A stretch of DNA of 64,000 nt, from the NCBI RefSeq assembly GCF_014695385.1, contig NZ_JACJOD010000011.1, forward strand, positions 62,001-126,000. Reading direction: 5' to 3'. A program made the translations under genes and the position numbers. Below, piece by piece: positions 35,725 to 45,189 of the stretch; within the stretch, counting starts at the first letter, position 1; every line of letters starts with the position of its first letter. This DNA comes from Trichocoleus sp. FACHB-46 (lineage in GTDB: Bacteria; Cyanobacteriota; Cyanobacteriia; FACHB-46). The notes beneath the pieces were generated by a model, which searched no databases, was not told where the DNA came from, and saw nothing but the letters and a program-made list of their open reading frames with translations.

Positions 35725-36651
35725 TCAGACGTAGCTGCCCTCTAAGCAAAAGCGATAACAAACGGCGATCGCAGAATCAGCAGTACCGTTCATCGGGCAG
35801 GTATGAGTGGCACAAATGCCACAGTTGGCTTGGGTAGGCAAAATTAACTCAGTGGCAGGATAAAGGCTAATCCCTTGTGTAATAAAGGCTTGCGCTTCCA
35901 ATTCCGCGATCGTGTTGCAAATTAAAATTGCCTGAGTGATGCCTAGCGCCGTTCTATCCGCATTGATTTGGCGGAGCGTTTGGCTAAAACTTTGGCTGTC
36001 CTCACGGACTATAACCAACACCTTCTGCGGCAAGCTTTGAAAACCTACAGGCTTGGTTTCAGAGAAATAATCTTTGTATTGCAGGGAGACGGTGCCGTCT
36101 GGGTAGCGCAGCGTGCGGATGTAGCGCAGAAACGGGATGGAGAACTGCCCTGTTGCATCTAAGGCGTACCACCAAGATTTATGCGAGGCTTCGTAGGACA
36201 GGTGCAAAATTTCCTGTGCTTGCTGCGGCCCAAATCCGACTTTTGTTAAAAGCGCGATCGCCTGAGCTAGAGAAACGTTGTGAGCTAGTGTCAGGGTTTC
36301 TGACTCGCATTTGGAGTGTTTGCTCTGGCTCGTTTTAGTCTGGTGGCGATAGGGACTATGGCACGATTGGGCTTCCTCTGAAGGCGTTACAGGGGGCGAA
36401 TCTGCCAAGACACATTTCACCGCCTCAAAGTGAACCACCGCATCCGCAGTTTGTTGATCCTGCAAAGGAATCCCGATTTCTGCGCTGACTTCGCCAATCT
36501 CCTGGGGTTGTGCGATCGCAGGCAAACAGTTCGTTAACAGTGACTTGAGAACCTGTGGATCAGCGATCGCCAAGGCAATCTGGATTTGGTCATGGAGTGG
36601 CGTGGCGGGTAGATGCTCAGAAACAGGATAAAACAGAGGGTGATTTGGCAT
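35725..36651 (-). CDS. Unknown protein with C-terminal Cys cluster
   Basis: 308 residues, not recognised. The N-terminal 110 residues are polar; the middle (about 125-175) contains AIALLTKVGFGPQQAQEILHLSYEA, which looks like a helical UBA- or HTH-like unit, then WWYALDATGQFSIPFLRYIRTLRYPDG, possibly a beta-rich part. Residues about 200-275 look like an alpha/beta nuclease- or Rossmann-like segment (KVLVIVRED, ITQAILICNTIAELEAQAF). The extreme C-terminus has a Cys cluster, CGICATHTC plus CYRFC, that could bind Zn or an Fe-S cluster. It is upstream of proS on the same strand. No signal peptide or membrane helix. Confidence 0.72.
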   Translation of the reverse strand: MPNHPLFYPVSEHLPATPLHDQIQIALAIADPQVLKSLLTNCLPAIAQPQEIGEVSAEIGIPLQDQQTADAVVHFEAVKCVLADSPPVTPSEEAQSCHSPYRHQTKTSQSKHSKCESETLTLAHNVSLAQAIALLTKVGFGPQQAQEILHLSYEASHKSWWYALDATGQFSIPFLRYIRTLRYPDGTVSLQYKDYFSETKPVGFQSLPQKVLVIVREDSQSFSQTLRQINADRTALGITQAILICNTIAELEAQAFITQGISLYPATELILPTQANCGICATHTCPMNGTADSAIAVCYRFCLEGSYV

Positions 36652-36821
36652 GGAGAGAAACCCAACTCTGCGATCGCTGACAAGCCTGAGCGCTTTCCCC
36701 TCAGAATCAACCTGTCGTGGTTAAACCTCCAAGTATCTCTAACTTCAAAATAGAAACTCGCTTTTCTCTGGATTGTCTTAAGAAATTAGGTCAGGGCCAA
36801 TAGTGGCGATCGCCAGCCAAT

Positions 36822-36863
36822 CCTTCCTTGAAAATCCCTTCTTGAAAACCCCTTCTTGAAATC
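36822..36863. repeat. 14-nt tandem repeat, three copies
   Basis: CCTTCCTTGAAAAT, CCCTTCTTGAAAAC and CCCTTCTTGAAATC run in tandem up to the last codon of the PEP-CTERM propeller gene on the other strand. Confidence 0.85.
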
Positions 36864-37749
36864 AGTACTTGAGCCGTAAAGACCAACAACCCAATGCTCC
36901 TAGGAGCAGCAAACTCATGACCGAAGTAGGCTCAGGAATAGAATTAGGGTCAGTGCTACCTGGGGAAGGGAGAATTGGCGGTTCGGATGGAGTACCGGGA
37001 CCAGAATCTGGATTGGTGGAGTTAGTTTCAAAAAATGCGAGTCCTGAGACGCGAGTAAAGCCTGTATTCCCAACCAAAGTCGCCGCCGCAGTTTGCGGAT
37101 TTAAGGTGTACAGGGCGTTATTTACGGCAGCGTAGAGGGTGCCATTGGGAGCGAAAGTTAAGCCTGCTACAAAAGAACTGTCTAAGCCCGGATCACCAAT
37201 GAAGGTGCTGGCTCCTGTCGCGGGGTCAATCGTATATAAATCTACTTGGTTTTGGCTAAGACCAAAGAGCACGCCAGTTGGGTCAAAGGCCAAACCATCT
37301 AGGCTGGGAGTCAAGCTGTCGCGGGGTGTAATTTGAGTAGAGCTAAGTCCCGCAAGATTAAAGCTAAACAACGTTCCGGTGGGTCCAAAGCTGCTGGTCA
37401 AGAAACCAGTGCCATCTTTGCGAAAGGCCAACTCTCCTTCCCCGTCTTCTTTAACGCCAACATCAAAGGTGTTGAGAGTCTTGGCAGTCAAAGGATCGAG
37501 TTGCAGAATCGTACCGCTCACTTGATCGTAGGTGTAGAGATTGTTGCCGTGGGTGGCTAAACCAAAAGGAGAGGCTCCTAAAGCTAATTGGCTAACCAGA
37601 GTACCTTGACCCGAATCGGGGTCAATTTGAATCAGCTCCGAATTCAGGGTTGTGCCGTACAGAGTTAAGCTTTGGGCTGGAGGTGCAATCGCTAAGGCGA
37701 TCGCTGTTGTGCCGATCGCACCTATTACTAATTGATTTGGCCAATTCAT
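36862..37749 (-). CDS. PEP-CTERM protein with beta-propeller-like body
   Basis: 295 residues: N-terminal signal peptide (GAIGTTAIALAIAPPAQS), a body of repeated blade-like units (GLATHGNNLYTYDQV, GLAFDPTGVLFGLS, GLTFAPNGTLYAAV), then the sorting tail SIPEPTSVMSLLLLGALG followed by RLKY. In PEP-CTERM systems an exosortase cleaves the tail and the protein is placed in the exopolysaccharide or cell surface. The blades resemble NHL/SMP-30-type propellers, a fold seen in secreted hydrolases and binding proteins. Function unknown; the exosortase is not in this window. Confidence 0.87.
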   Translation of the reverse strand: MNWPNQLVIGAIGTTAIALAIAPPAQSLTLYGTTLNSELIQIDPDSGQGTLVSQLALGASPFGLATHGNNLYTYDQVSGTILQLDPLTAKTLNTFDVGVKEDGEGELAFRKDGTGFLTSSFGPTGTLFSFNLAGLSSTQITPRDSLTPSLDGLAFDPTGVLFGLSQNQVDLYTIDPATGASTFIGDPGLDSSFVAGLTFAPNGTLYAAVNNALYTLNPQTAAATLVGNTGFTRVSGLAFFETNSTNPDSGPGTPSEPPILPSPGSTDPNSIPEPTSVMSLLLLGALGCWSLRLKY

Positions 37750-37960
37750 TGCATTTCTGCCTCCAGCTACCCTGTAATGGGATGCTCACCGTAACTGACT
37801 GTCGGCTGGCTGAAGCGTTTTCAGCTCAACTCTTTCAACAGTGATGACAATGAGCGATCGCCCTCTTTAATTAACGCTGGTTCCGCAAAATTTGCCAGTA
37901 GCAGTCAACACAAGCGCAGCTTAATAGTGCGCCAAGCAGACCGTCAAACGGGGCGCTAAA
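37750..37960. other. Spacer upstream of the PEP-CTERM gene
   Basis: Between the PEP-CTERM gene start and the dnaK terminator hairpin. I find no gene, RNA gene or clear promoter here. Confidence 0.5.
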
Positions 37961-38022
37961 CAAAAAGGTCTGATAGAGCAGAAGCGAGAGAAACCTCTCA
38001 TGCTACCTGAAACTATCAGACC
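37961..38022 (-). terminator. Intrinsic terminator downstream of dnaK
   Basis: Long stem: GGTCTGATAG (37967-37976) pairs exactly with CTATCAGACC (38013-38022), with a second inner stem GAGAG/CTCTC. Read on the minus strand, the outer stem is followed by TTTTTGTTT, as expected for an intrinsic terminator of the dnaK transcript. Confidence 0.8.
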
Positions 38023-38070
38023 CTAGGTTGTACAGATCTAGCGATTCGTTAAAGTTGACGAATCAACTGC

Positions 38071-39993
38071 TTATTTGGTTTCCGAGAACTCAGCGTCGAT
38101 CACGTCATCGTCACCACCGCCAGTGGGACCACCAGTGGGGCCAGCATCAGGACCAGGTGCTCCAGTTGCACCATCAGGAGCTGCACCACCACCTGCTTGC
38201 TGGTAGATGTTGCTACCAATGCTGTAGAGAGCTTGTTGCAATTCGGTCGTGAGTGACTTCATGCGATCGTAGTCTTCCTGGCTGGAAGCTTCCTTCAGGT
38301 CTTTGATCAAACCTTCAACCTTGGTCTTGTCGCCTGCAGGAACTTTGTCGCCTAGCTCACCCATTTGCTTCTCAGCTTGGTAAGCTAAGGAGTCAGCTTG
38401 GTTCTTGAGGTCGATTCTCTCGCGTCGCTCTTGGTCAGCTGCTGCGTTTTGCTCAGCTTCGCGGACCATGCGCTCGACATCATCCTTGGGTAGGGTAGAA
38501 GCTCCAGTGATGCTGATCGACTGTTCTTTGCCAGTACCCTTGTCCTTAGCGCGAACATTCAGGATACCGTTGGCATCAATGTCGAAGGTGACTTCGATTT
38601 GAGGCACGCCACGAGGAGCCGCAGGAATACCGTCTAGACGGAACACACCCAAGTCTTTGTTGTCGTTGGCCATTTCCCGCTCACCTTGCAGGACATGAAT
38701 TTCGACGTTGGTTTGACCATCGACCGCAGTCGAGAAGACTTCGGACTTCTTGGTAGGAATGGTAGTGTTGCGAGGAATAATCTTGGTCATGACACCGCCC
38801 AAGGTTTCCACACCCAGAGACAGCGGGGTTACGTCGAGGAGCAAGATGTCCTTGACTTCACCTGCAAGTACACCTGCTTGAATCGCTGCACCAACCGCTA
38901 CGACTTCATCAGGGTTAACGGTCTGGTTGGGGTCTTTGCCCAGCACGCGCTTCACAATTTCTTGTACCGCAGGAATCCGGGTAGAACCACCCACGAGTAC
39001 TACTTCGTCGATCGCGCTCTTGTCGAGTTTGGAGTCACGTAGAGCTGCTTCAACGGGAATGCGGCAGCGATCGATCAAGTCTGCACACAGTTCTTCAAAC
39101 TTGGCGCGAGTCAGGGTCGTGTCGAGGTGCTTCGGACCGTCTTGAGTCGCGGTGATGAAGGGCAGGTTGATTTCTGCTTGGGTGACGCTAGACAACTCAA
39201 TTTTGGCTTTCTCAGCAGCTTCAGTCAGGCGCTGGAGAGCTTGCTTGTCTTTGCGGAGGTCGATGCCTTCAGCACTACGGAATTGGTCAGCGAGCCAATC
39301 TACGATCTTCTTATCGAAGTCGTCACCACCCAGGTGGGTGTCACCAGAGGTCGCTAGTACTTCAAAGACACCATCGCCCACTTCTAGGATGGAAACGTCA
39401 AAGGTACCACCACCCAAGTCAAAGACGAGAACGGTTTCGTTGCTCTTGCGATCGAGACCGTAAGCCAAGGAAGCAGCCGTCGGCTCGTTGATGATCCGCA
39501 GCACTTCCACCCCAGCGATTTTGCCAGCATCTTTGGTAGCTTGGCGCTGGGAGTCGTTGAAGTAAGCAGGAACGGTGATTACTGCTTGAGTTACTGTGTC
39601 ACCTAAGTACTTGCTGGCATCCTCGATCAGCTTCCGCAGAACTTGGGCAGAAATTTCTTCAGGCGCAAACTGCTTGCCCTGAGCGGGAGAGTCGATTTTG
39701 ACGTTGCCGTTGCCGTTGAGGACTTTGTAGGAAACTTCGGTGAGTTCGTTTGATACTTCGTCAAAGCGACGACCGATAAACCGCTTCACTGAGTAGAAGG
39801 TGTTTTCGGGGTTCATCACGGCTTGACGCTTAGCGATTTGACCCACGAGGCGATCGCCATTCTTTGCAAAGGCGACAACCGACGGGGTGGTGCGGAAGCC
39901 TTCTGCATTTGCAATCACAGTAGGCTTGCCACCCTCCATCACCGCAACACACGAGTTTGTCGTGCCTAAATCAATACCAACAACTTTTGCCAT
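38071..39993 (-). CDS. dnaK: Molecular chaperone DnaK
   Basis: Hsp70 of 640 residues. N-terminal ATPase motif [17 protein letters not shown], phosphate loop [15 protein letters not shown], and the substrate-binding domain from about residue 385 with the linker [14 protein letters not shown]. The C-terminus ends in the conserved acidic DDDVIDAEF. This length and tail match the major bacterial DnaK. No grpE or dnaJ is adjacent. GGAG lies six nt before the ATG. It ends at a strong terminator hairpin. Confidence 0.97.
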   Translation of the reverse strand: MAKVVGIDLGTTNSCVAVMEGGKPTVIANAEGFRTTPSVVAFAKNGDRLVGQIAKRQAVMNPENTFYSVKRFIGRRFDEVSNELTEVSYKVLNGNGNVKIDSPAQGKQFAPEEISAQVLRKLIEDASKYLGDTVTQAVITVPAYFNDSQRQATKDAGKIAGVEVLRIINEPTAASLAYGLDRKSNETVLVFDLGGGTFDVSILEVGDGVFEVLATSGDTHLGGDDFDKKIVDWLADQFRSAEGIDLRKDKQALQRLTEAAEKAKIELSSVTQAEINLPFITATQDGPKHLDTTLTRAKFEELCADLIDRCRIPVEAALRDSKLDKSAIDEVVLVGGSTRIPAVQEIVKRVLGKDPNQTVNPDEVVAVGAAIQAGVLAGEVKDILLLDVTPLSLGVETLGGVMTKIIPRNTTIPTKKSEVFSTAVDGQTNVEIHVLQGEREMANDNKDLGVFRLDGIPAAPRGVPQIEVTFDIDANGILNVRAKDKGTGKEQSISITGASTLPKDDVERMVREAEQNAAADQERRERIDLKNQADSLAYQAEKQMGELGDKVPAGDKTKVEGLIKDLKEASSQEDYDRMKSLTTELQQALYSIGSNIYQQAGGGAAPDGATGAPGPDAGPTGGPTGGGDDDVIDAEFSETK

Positions 39994-40352
39994 AAAATTC
40001 TCCGGCTCTATTCAATTCAATACAAAAGACTTAGCGATTTCAGAGGCCAAGTTTGGTTAGAGGTGGGGCAGGGTGAGACCTGAACTGGAGTTTTGTCGGC
40101 AGCTAAGCTACTGTGTGACGCCAGACCAGACTAACCGCACTAATCTCTATACTGCTTGTCCTTGGCCTTTCTCTTGAAGGGGTATTTACCGAACCTGGAT
40201 GGTCGGTTCTGGAGAGATGGCTTCGTTTCTGCCCCTTTTTAGGAAGAGAATCCGAGCCTTGGGGGCACTCGCCCCCAAACCCCCGCTGAGGGACGGCTGC
40301 GTCCCCCAGACCCCCTCCAGAAGGGGTTTTAAGGTAGTCTGAAGGTTACTGT
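39994..40352. other. Intergenic region between hsp20 and dnaK
   Basis: 359 nt upstream of dnaK on the same strand as hsp20. No CIRCE-type heat-shock operator is visible. A weak stem ACCGA/TCGGT lies at about 40187-40207, and the GC-rich hairpin element fills the hsp20-proximal end. Confidence 0.55.
40259..40326. repeat. GC-rich multi-hairpin repeat element
   Basis: Consecutive hairpins: TTGGGGGC with GCCCCCAA (loop ACTC), GGGACG with CGTCCC (40290-40305) and CCCC with GGGG. This composition, G/C blocks with cytosine-rich linkers, is typical of intergenic repeats in cyanobacteria. It lies just downstream of the hsp20 stop and could also serve as its terminator in the minus direction. Confidence 0.72.
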
Positions 40353-40964
40353 TTAGGCAGTAGGGTTTTCAGACCAGACATCTGAGGTGAGTTCAAGGAT
40401 GCTTTCAGCTACCGGGGCTTGAGTGGGAGCTGAAGTTGGAACGGTTTCGGTAGTCTCAGGGGCTGCTGTTAAGGAAGTAGCGGATTCGGTGGTGCTTAAG
40501 TTGAGTTTTACAACTGCTTTTTCAGGGGCTACTTTTGGCAAGGTGAGGGTGAGAATGCCGTCTTTGAGTTCTGCTTGAACTTGGTCATTCTGCACAGGAA
40601 CTCCTAGGGGAATTACGCGACGGAAGTTGCCGTAGCGAAACTCAGAACGGAAGTGGCCTTGCTCGTCAGTTTTCTGCTCGGAGCGATATTCGCCTTGGAT
40701 AGCGACAGCTTCACGGCTGACTTGCACGTCTAGATGCTCTGCGTCTACGCCAGGAATTTCGGCGCGTAGGATTAGTGCGGCTCCGATATCGTTGAGTTCG
40801 ATCGCGGGCATCCAAGCAGCACTCCTTTCTCTAGGGCCAAGCTCTCTAGGTTTGACCAGGGCTGAGTCAAAATTGATATTGGAAATCTCGTCAAAGAGTT
40901 GGTCAAGTTGGCGACGGACAATGTCGAACTCACGTCGAGGTTGCCAGTGGATTAAGGTTCTCAT
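40353..40964 (-). CDS. Hsp20 small heat-shock protein
   Basis: 203 residues. Alpha-crystallin domain from about 40 to 145: AAWMPAIELNDIGAALILRAEIPGV, then VAIQGEYRSE, FRSEFRYGNFRRVIPLGVPVQ and LTLTLPKVAPEK. The tail beyond the ACD (about 55 residues, Thr/Ala/Pro-rich) is longer than in most bacterial Hsp20s. It protects unfolded proteins from aggregation under stress. Oriented with dnaK, which lies 359 nt downstream, and divergent from dus. Confidence 0.93.
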   Translation of the reverse strand: MRTLIHWQPRREFDIVRRQLDQLFDEISNINFDSALVKPRELGPRERSAAWMPAIELNDIGAALILRAEIPGVDAEHLDVQVSREAVAIQGEYRSEQKTDEQGHFRSEFRYGNFRRVIPLGVPVQNDQVQAELKDGILTLTLPKVAPEKAVVKLNLSTTESATSLTAAPETTETVPTSAPTQAPVAESILELTSDVWSENPTA

Positions 40965-41164
40965 GGGCTTAGGAGCATTGCTTGGGTTCCGATGTTTCTA
41001 CTGTAGGCAGCAACACTTCAGGCCGCATTCAGGGGAACCGTAAGCTCAGAGTCGTGTTTGCCGCCTGCTTCAGGAATTATCTAGAAAGGAGCGATCGCTT
41101 GTCCAAACCCAATGGGTTAGCTCAGTTTTATACAATATAAAAACTTAGAACTTACCTGCTTGTA

Positions 41165-42232
41165 ATGGTTTCTCTGTCTCCCAGTCTGAAGTCCCGTCTG
41201 TCCAGCCCGCTGAAAATTGGTTCTTTTACAGTTAATAGCCGGGTGCTTCAGGCTCCACTATCGGGGGTGACGGATCTGGTGTTTCGGCGGTTGGTACGGC
41301 GCTATTCTCCTGACTCGATGATGTATACCGAGATGGTGCAGGCGAGCGGACTTTGCCATGTGAAGCACCTGCCCAAAATTATGGAGATTGACCCTAATGA
41401 GCGCCCCATTAGTATTCAACTGTTTGACTGTCGCCCGGACTTTCTAGCAGAGGCAGCGCGGATGGCCGTCGCAGAGGGAGCGGACACGATCGACATCAAC
41501 ATGGGTTGTCCGGTGAACAAAATCACGAAGAATGGGGGTGGTTCTTCGCTGTTGCGCGATCCTCAAACGGCAGAGGCGATCGTGCGGACGGTGGTGCAAG
41601 CAGTGAATGTACCTGTGACAGTGAAAACCCGCATCGGCTGGACAGATGAGGAAATTAACATTCTGGAGTTTGCCGAACGTTTGCAGGATGCTGGAGCGCA
41701 GATGTTAACGGTGCATGCGCGGACTCGTGCCCAGGGCTACAACGGCTCTGCTAAGTGGGAGTGGATTAGTCGAGTCAAAGAAAAGCTGTCGATTCCAGTG
41801 ATTGCCAATGGCGATATTTTCTCGGTGGAGGCAGCGGTGGAATGCTTAGAGCAGACTGGGGCAGATGGGGTGATGTGCTCGCGTGCCACGATGGGCTACC
41901 CCTTCTTAGTGGGAGAGATTGATTACTTCCTCAAAACTGGCACTGAAAAATCTGTGCCGACTCAGATAGAACGGCTGCAATGTGCGCGGGAGCATTTACA
42001 AGCACTGTGGGAGTACAAGGGCGATCGCGGCATTCGGCAAGCTCGCAAGCATATGACTTGGTATGTCAAAGGCTTTGCTGGGGCGGCTGAGCTGCGCGGT
42101 CAGTTGTGTCTGATTGAGACGGTACAGCAGGGGTTGGATCTATTGGATGGCGCAATCGCGGCTTTTGCTGAGTTGGAGCCTGACACGGCAAAACTGGCAG
42201 ATGCCCTTCCCCTAATTTCTGTGGTTGCTTAG
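41165..42232 (+). CDS. dus: tRNA-dihydrouridine synthase
   Basis: 355 residues, flavin-dependent reductase that converts uridine to dihydrouridine in tRNA. FMN-barrel signatures: VLQAPLSGVTDLVFRRLV, MGCPVNKITKNGGGSSLLRDP with the catalytic-type Cys, TVKTRIGW, TVHARTRAQGY, and VIANGDIFS. The match is to the DusB/NifR3 clade. Lone gene between hsp20 and the phytochrome cluster. Confidence 0.93.
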   Translation: MVSLSPSLKSRLSSPLKIGSFTVNSRVLQAPLSGVTDLVFRRLVRRYSPDSMMYTEMVQASGLCHVKHLPKIMEIDPNERPISIQLFDCRPDFLAEAARMAVAEGADTIDINMGCPVNKITKNGGGSSLLRDPQTAEAIVRTVVQAVNVPVTVKTRIGWTDEEINILEFAERLQDAGAQMLTVHARTRAQGYNGSAKWEWISRVKEKLSIPVIANGDIFSVEAAVECLEQTGADGVMCSRATMGYPFLVGEIDYFLKTGTEKSVPTQIERLQCAREHLQALWEYKGDRGIRQARKHMTWYVKGFAGAAELRGQLCLIETVQQGLDLLDGAIAAFAELEPDTAKLADALPLISVVA

Positions 42233-42243
42233 CCGAAAACCGT

Positions 42244-42265
42244 TAAATATCAAGTAAATATCAAG
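42244..42265. repeat. 11-nt tandem duplication
   Basis: TAAATATCAAG occurs twice in tandem with no mismatch, a few nt after the dus stop. Confidence 0.8.
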
Positions 42266-42327
42266 CGGTTGAGACAGTTGAGTGTGCTGTTGCAAAAGTC
42301 AGAATTGGTGGAACCCTAAATTTATAA

Positions 42328-42359
42328 AGCTTTTTTGCTACACAGCTTTTTTGCCACTG
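42328..42359. repeat. 16-nt imperfect tandem duplication
   Basis: AGCTTTTTTGCTACAC is followed directly by AGCTTTTTTGCCACTG, upstream of the phytochrome-like kinase. Confidence 0.75.
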
Positions 42360-42381
42360 ACTAACTTCGCCCTAACTTAAG

Positions 42382-44556
42382 ATGAAACAGCCAGAGAGCA
42401 GTTTTAGAGAGGAAATAGAGCCATCCCTGCTGGCTCAAGGAACTCTACTAAACCGGATGACCAACCGCATCCGTCAGTCTTTGGAATTGCCTGAAATCCT
42501 GGCTGCAACTGTGGCAGAAACGCGCTCGTTTCTAGGTACTGATCGGGTCAAGGTTTATCGGTTCCACCCAGATGAAAGCGGTGAAGTCATTGCAGAGTCT
42601 ATTTACCAACAGCGATTACCTTCTTTGCTGGGGCTAAACTTTCCAGCGGACGACATTCCCCCTCAAGCCCGCGAAATGTTTGTCAAAGCTCGGCAGCGAG
42701 TCATTGTTGACGTGCTGAGTCAGCAAGTGAATGTGAGTTGGTTAAATAGCCCCGATACCGCAGAGGATTTGGCTGCTATTGGGCTTCTCCAGCGTCCTGT
42801 TGATCCCTGTCATGTCGAATATTTGACTGCGATGGGCGTTCAGTCTTCGCTGGTTGTGCCCATCTTGCATCACCAACAACTGTGGGGTTTGTTAGTTTCC
42901 CACCACTCTGAACCCAGAGTTTTCTCGGCGACAGATCTGCAAATTTTGCAGATGGTGGCGGACCAAGTTTCGATCGCGATCGCTCAATCTAATCTGCTAA
43001 CCCAGGCCAGAGAGCAAGCAGCGCGCGAGGCAATTGTAAACCAAATTTCTACCTTGCTACATGCGCCGCTCAGTATTCAAGCAATTCTGCAAATTGTCCT
43101 CCAGCGGGTAATTGAGGCGGTTCAGGGTTCGGGCGGCAGATTGTTTTTGGCGGGCACTGAAGCTACTGCTGGCGGCCATCTCTATGCTTATGGTACGCAA
43201 CCCCAATTGCCTGACGCTGCTCAACCTTTAGATTTAGAGGCAAGCAGTTTTTGGCAGGAGTTAATGGACGGCCAAACTAAACCTGTACAGCCAGCATTAC
43301 TGTTATCTCTGCTCCAACGATCGCCTCTAACTAAATCTGCGATCGCTGCTTCTCTAACTCCAGACCTGATGGAAATCACGGAAGAAGCGCAACCCGTCGT
43401 TTACCCAGCCATCCCTCATATCTGTGCGATCGCCGACTTGTATCAGGAACCAAAGCTAGCTGCACTACAAACCGCTTTTGCGACCAGTCGGATTCGTAGC
43501 ATTCTGATCATGCCCCTGCGTTATGGGCAGCAATCTTTAGGCTGCTTGAGTATTTTCCGCGATGAGGTTGATACAGAGAAAGCGTGGGCCGGACACTGGG
43601 ACTCCGATGAGCGGCAGCAACGACCCCGACAGTCCTTTGAAGTTTGGCGAGAATTGAAGCAAGCCCAAGCTCAGCCTTGGTTGGAAGGAGAAACTGAGCT
43701 AATTCGCGCCCTAGGCACGCATCTGTCAATGGCTGTGATGCAGAACCGCTTGTACCAGTACGAACGAGAACAACGGCTCCTGGTGGAAATGCGTAATCAG
43801 GAGTTACATACGGCACGGACCGTTGCAGAGGAAGCCAGCCGTTTGAAGTCTGATTTCCTCTCCTCTACCAGCCATGAACTACGCACACCTTTAGCCTCAA
43901 CACTGAACTATTTGAAATTGCTTAAAGAAGGATTTTATGACAATGAAGAGGAATTAAAAGAATATATTCAAGTGGCTTACCAGTCTGCCGAAAATTTGGT
44001 TGATATCATCAACGATGTTTTGGATATTGCCAAAATTGAAGCAGGTCGAATGAACATCAATTTGGAAGTGGTTCATCTACCAACACTGTTACAAGAAGAG
44101 CAGAATTTATTCAATTTAGATAGCCGTCGTAAAGGAATTGCATTAATCGTTGAATGTGAAGTGGACAACGTTTATGCCGATAAGATCAAGCTTCGACAAA
44201 TATTAACTAATCTGGTTTCCAATGCCCTGAAATTTACTAGTCAAGGAGAAATTCACATTCACGCGGTGAAGAAAACAGATAATTCCTCTCAGAGCAAGAT
44301 TGGTCAAATTGTGGAAGTTTCTGTGACTGACACAGGTATTGGTATCGACTTAGAGAAACGAGATTTATTGTTTGAGCCTTTTGTGCAAGCCGATGGCTCG
44401 ATTAAGCGGCGCTATGGGGGGACGGGCTTGGGTTTGACCATTAGTAAGCGTCTCGTAGAGCTGATGGGCGGCAGAATTTGGATTGATAGTGCTGGTAAAG
44501 ATCAAGGGACTCAAGTAAGTTTTACTTTGCCCCATATGGATACGCTCAATCCTTAG
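42382..44556 (+). CDS. Knotless (Cph2-like) phytochrome histidine kinase
   Basis: 724 residues in the order GAF1 - GAF2/PHY-like - HisKA - HATPase, with no PAS domain. GAF1 has the phytochrome motif FPADDIPPQAR (87-97) and DPCHVEYL with the bilin-attachment Cys143/His144. The second domain (about 215-465) contains WAG near 401-405 and PRQSFEVW near 415-422, the tongue motifs (PRxSFexW) that contact the chromophore in PHY domains. This combination defines group II, knotless phytochromes. The transmitter has SHELRTPL (H498), DTGIGIDLE and GTGLGLTIS. It is cytosolic and likely a red/far-red sensor; the spectral type is not readable from sequence. Two stand-alone receivers follow on the same strand. 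Confidence 0.93.
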   Translation: MKQPESSFREEIEPSLLAQGTLLNRMTNRIRQSLELPEILAATVAETRSFLGTDRVKVYRFHPDESGEVIAESIYQQRLPSLLGLNFPADDIPPQAREMFVKARQRVIVDVLSQQVNVSWLNSPDTAEDLAAIGLLQRPVDPCHVEYLTAMGVQSSLVVPILHHQQLWGLLVSHHSEPRVFSATDLQILQMVADQVSIAIAQSNLLTQAREQAAREAIVNQISTLLHAPLSIQAILQIVLQRVIEAVQGSGGRLFLAGTEATAGGHLYAYGTQPQLPDAAQPLDLEASSFWQELMDGQTKPVQPALLLSLLQRSPLTKSAIAASLTPDLMEITEEAQPVVYPAIPHICAIADLYQEPKLAALQTAFATSRIRSILIMPLRYGQQSLGCLSIFRDEVDTEKAWAGHWDSDERQQRPRQSFEVWRELKQAQAQPWLEGETELIRALGTHLSMAVMQNRLYQYEREQRLLVEMRNQELHTARTVAEEASRLKSDFLSSTSHELRTPLASTLNYLKLLKEGFYDNEEELKEYIQVAYQSAENLVDIINDVLDIAKIEAGRMNINLEVVHLPTLLQEEQNLFNLDSRRKGIALIVECEVDNVYADKIKLRQILTNLVSNALKFTSQGEIHIHAVKKTDNSSQSKIGQIVEVSVTDTGIGIDLEKRDLLFEPFVQADGSIKRRYGGTGLGLTISKRLVELMGGRIWIDSAGKDQGTQVSFTLPHMDTLNP

Positions 44557-44644
44557 AAATTGGCTTAGCTGATTGCGATCGCTTTACTAATTAACCGCTC
44601 TGATTGCTAATAGATTTAACGATTCAGGCAAAGGAACACAAACC

Positions 44645-45040
44645 TTGAATATTTTGCTAGTTGATGATGACCAAGTACTAGCTAAAGGAACCGCTAAATT
44701 AATTCAGCGTTTAGGTGGTCATCAAGTCTACATTGCTGACGATCCGGTCGAGATTTTCTATCGATGCCAAATCGGGGCAGTGGATTTAATCTTGATGGAC
44801 GTGAACTTACCTGGAGCTCAATGGAAAGGGCAAGCGGTGAGTGGCGCGGATTTAGCTCGTTTGCTGAAAAATCATTCCCCTACGGCTCATATCCCAATTA
44901 TCTTAGTCACTGCTTATGCCATGCTGACTGAGCAAGAAGCACTTTTGGTTACATCTCAAGCGGATGGTTTTTATACAAAACCTATTACAAATTACGATGC
45001 CCTTCTGAATGCGATCGCCCAGCTCTGCGGCACTAACTAA
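44645..45040 (+). CDS. Single-domain response regulator (CheY/Rcp-like)
   Basis: 131 residues, a lone receiver: LLVDDDQ at the N-terminus, phospho-acceptor Asp in LILMDVNLPG, Thr/Ala in LVTAYA and Lys in YTKPI. No output domain. The only in-frame start near the SD-like AAAGGAA is TTG at 44645. It starts 88 nt after the phytochrome kinase, so it is the likely phosphotransfer partner, analogous to Rcp1 beside Cph1. What it acts on is unknown. Confidence 0.9.
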   Translation: MNILLVDDDQVLAKGTAKLIQRLGGHQVYIADDPVEIFYRCQIGAVDLILMDVNLPGAQWKGQAVSGADLARLLKNHSPTAHIPIILVTAYAMLTEQEALLVTSQADGFYTKPITNYDALLNAIAQLCGTN

Positions 45041-45189
45041 TTGAGTTGTTAATTCATCTAACCTAGGTGAATTAATGCTGATTCATATTTAGGAAGAGAA
45101 AGTTTTGCTTGGAAATTCTCAATAGAATCGCTGAAATAGTTGTTTTAAAATAGTGATTAAAACTAGCCACTATAAAATAGAAGTTTCCG

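Noticed and set aside
39994-40352. CIRCE heat-shock operator before dnaK or hsp20
   Set aside because: The TTAGCACTC/GAGTGCTAA pattern is absent.
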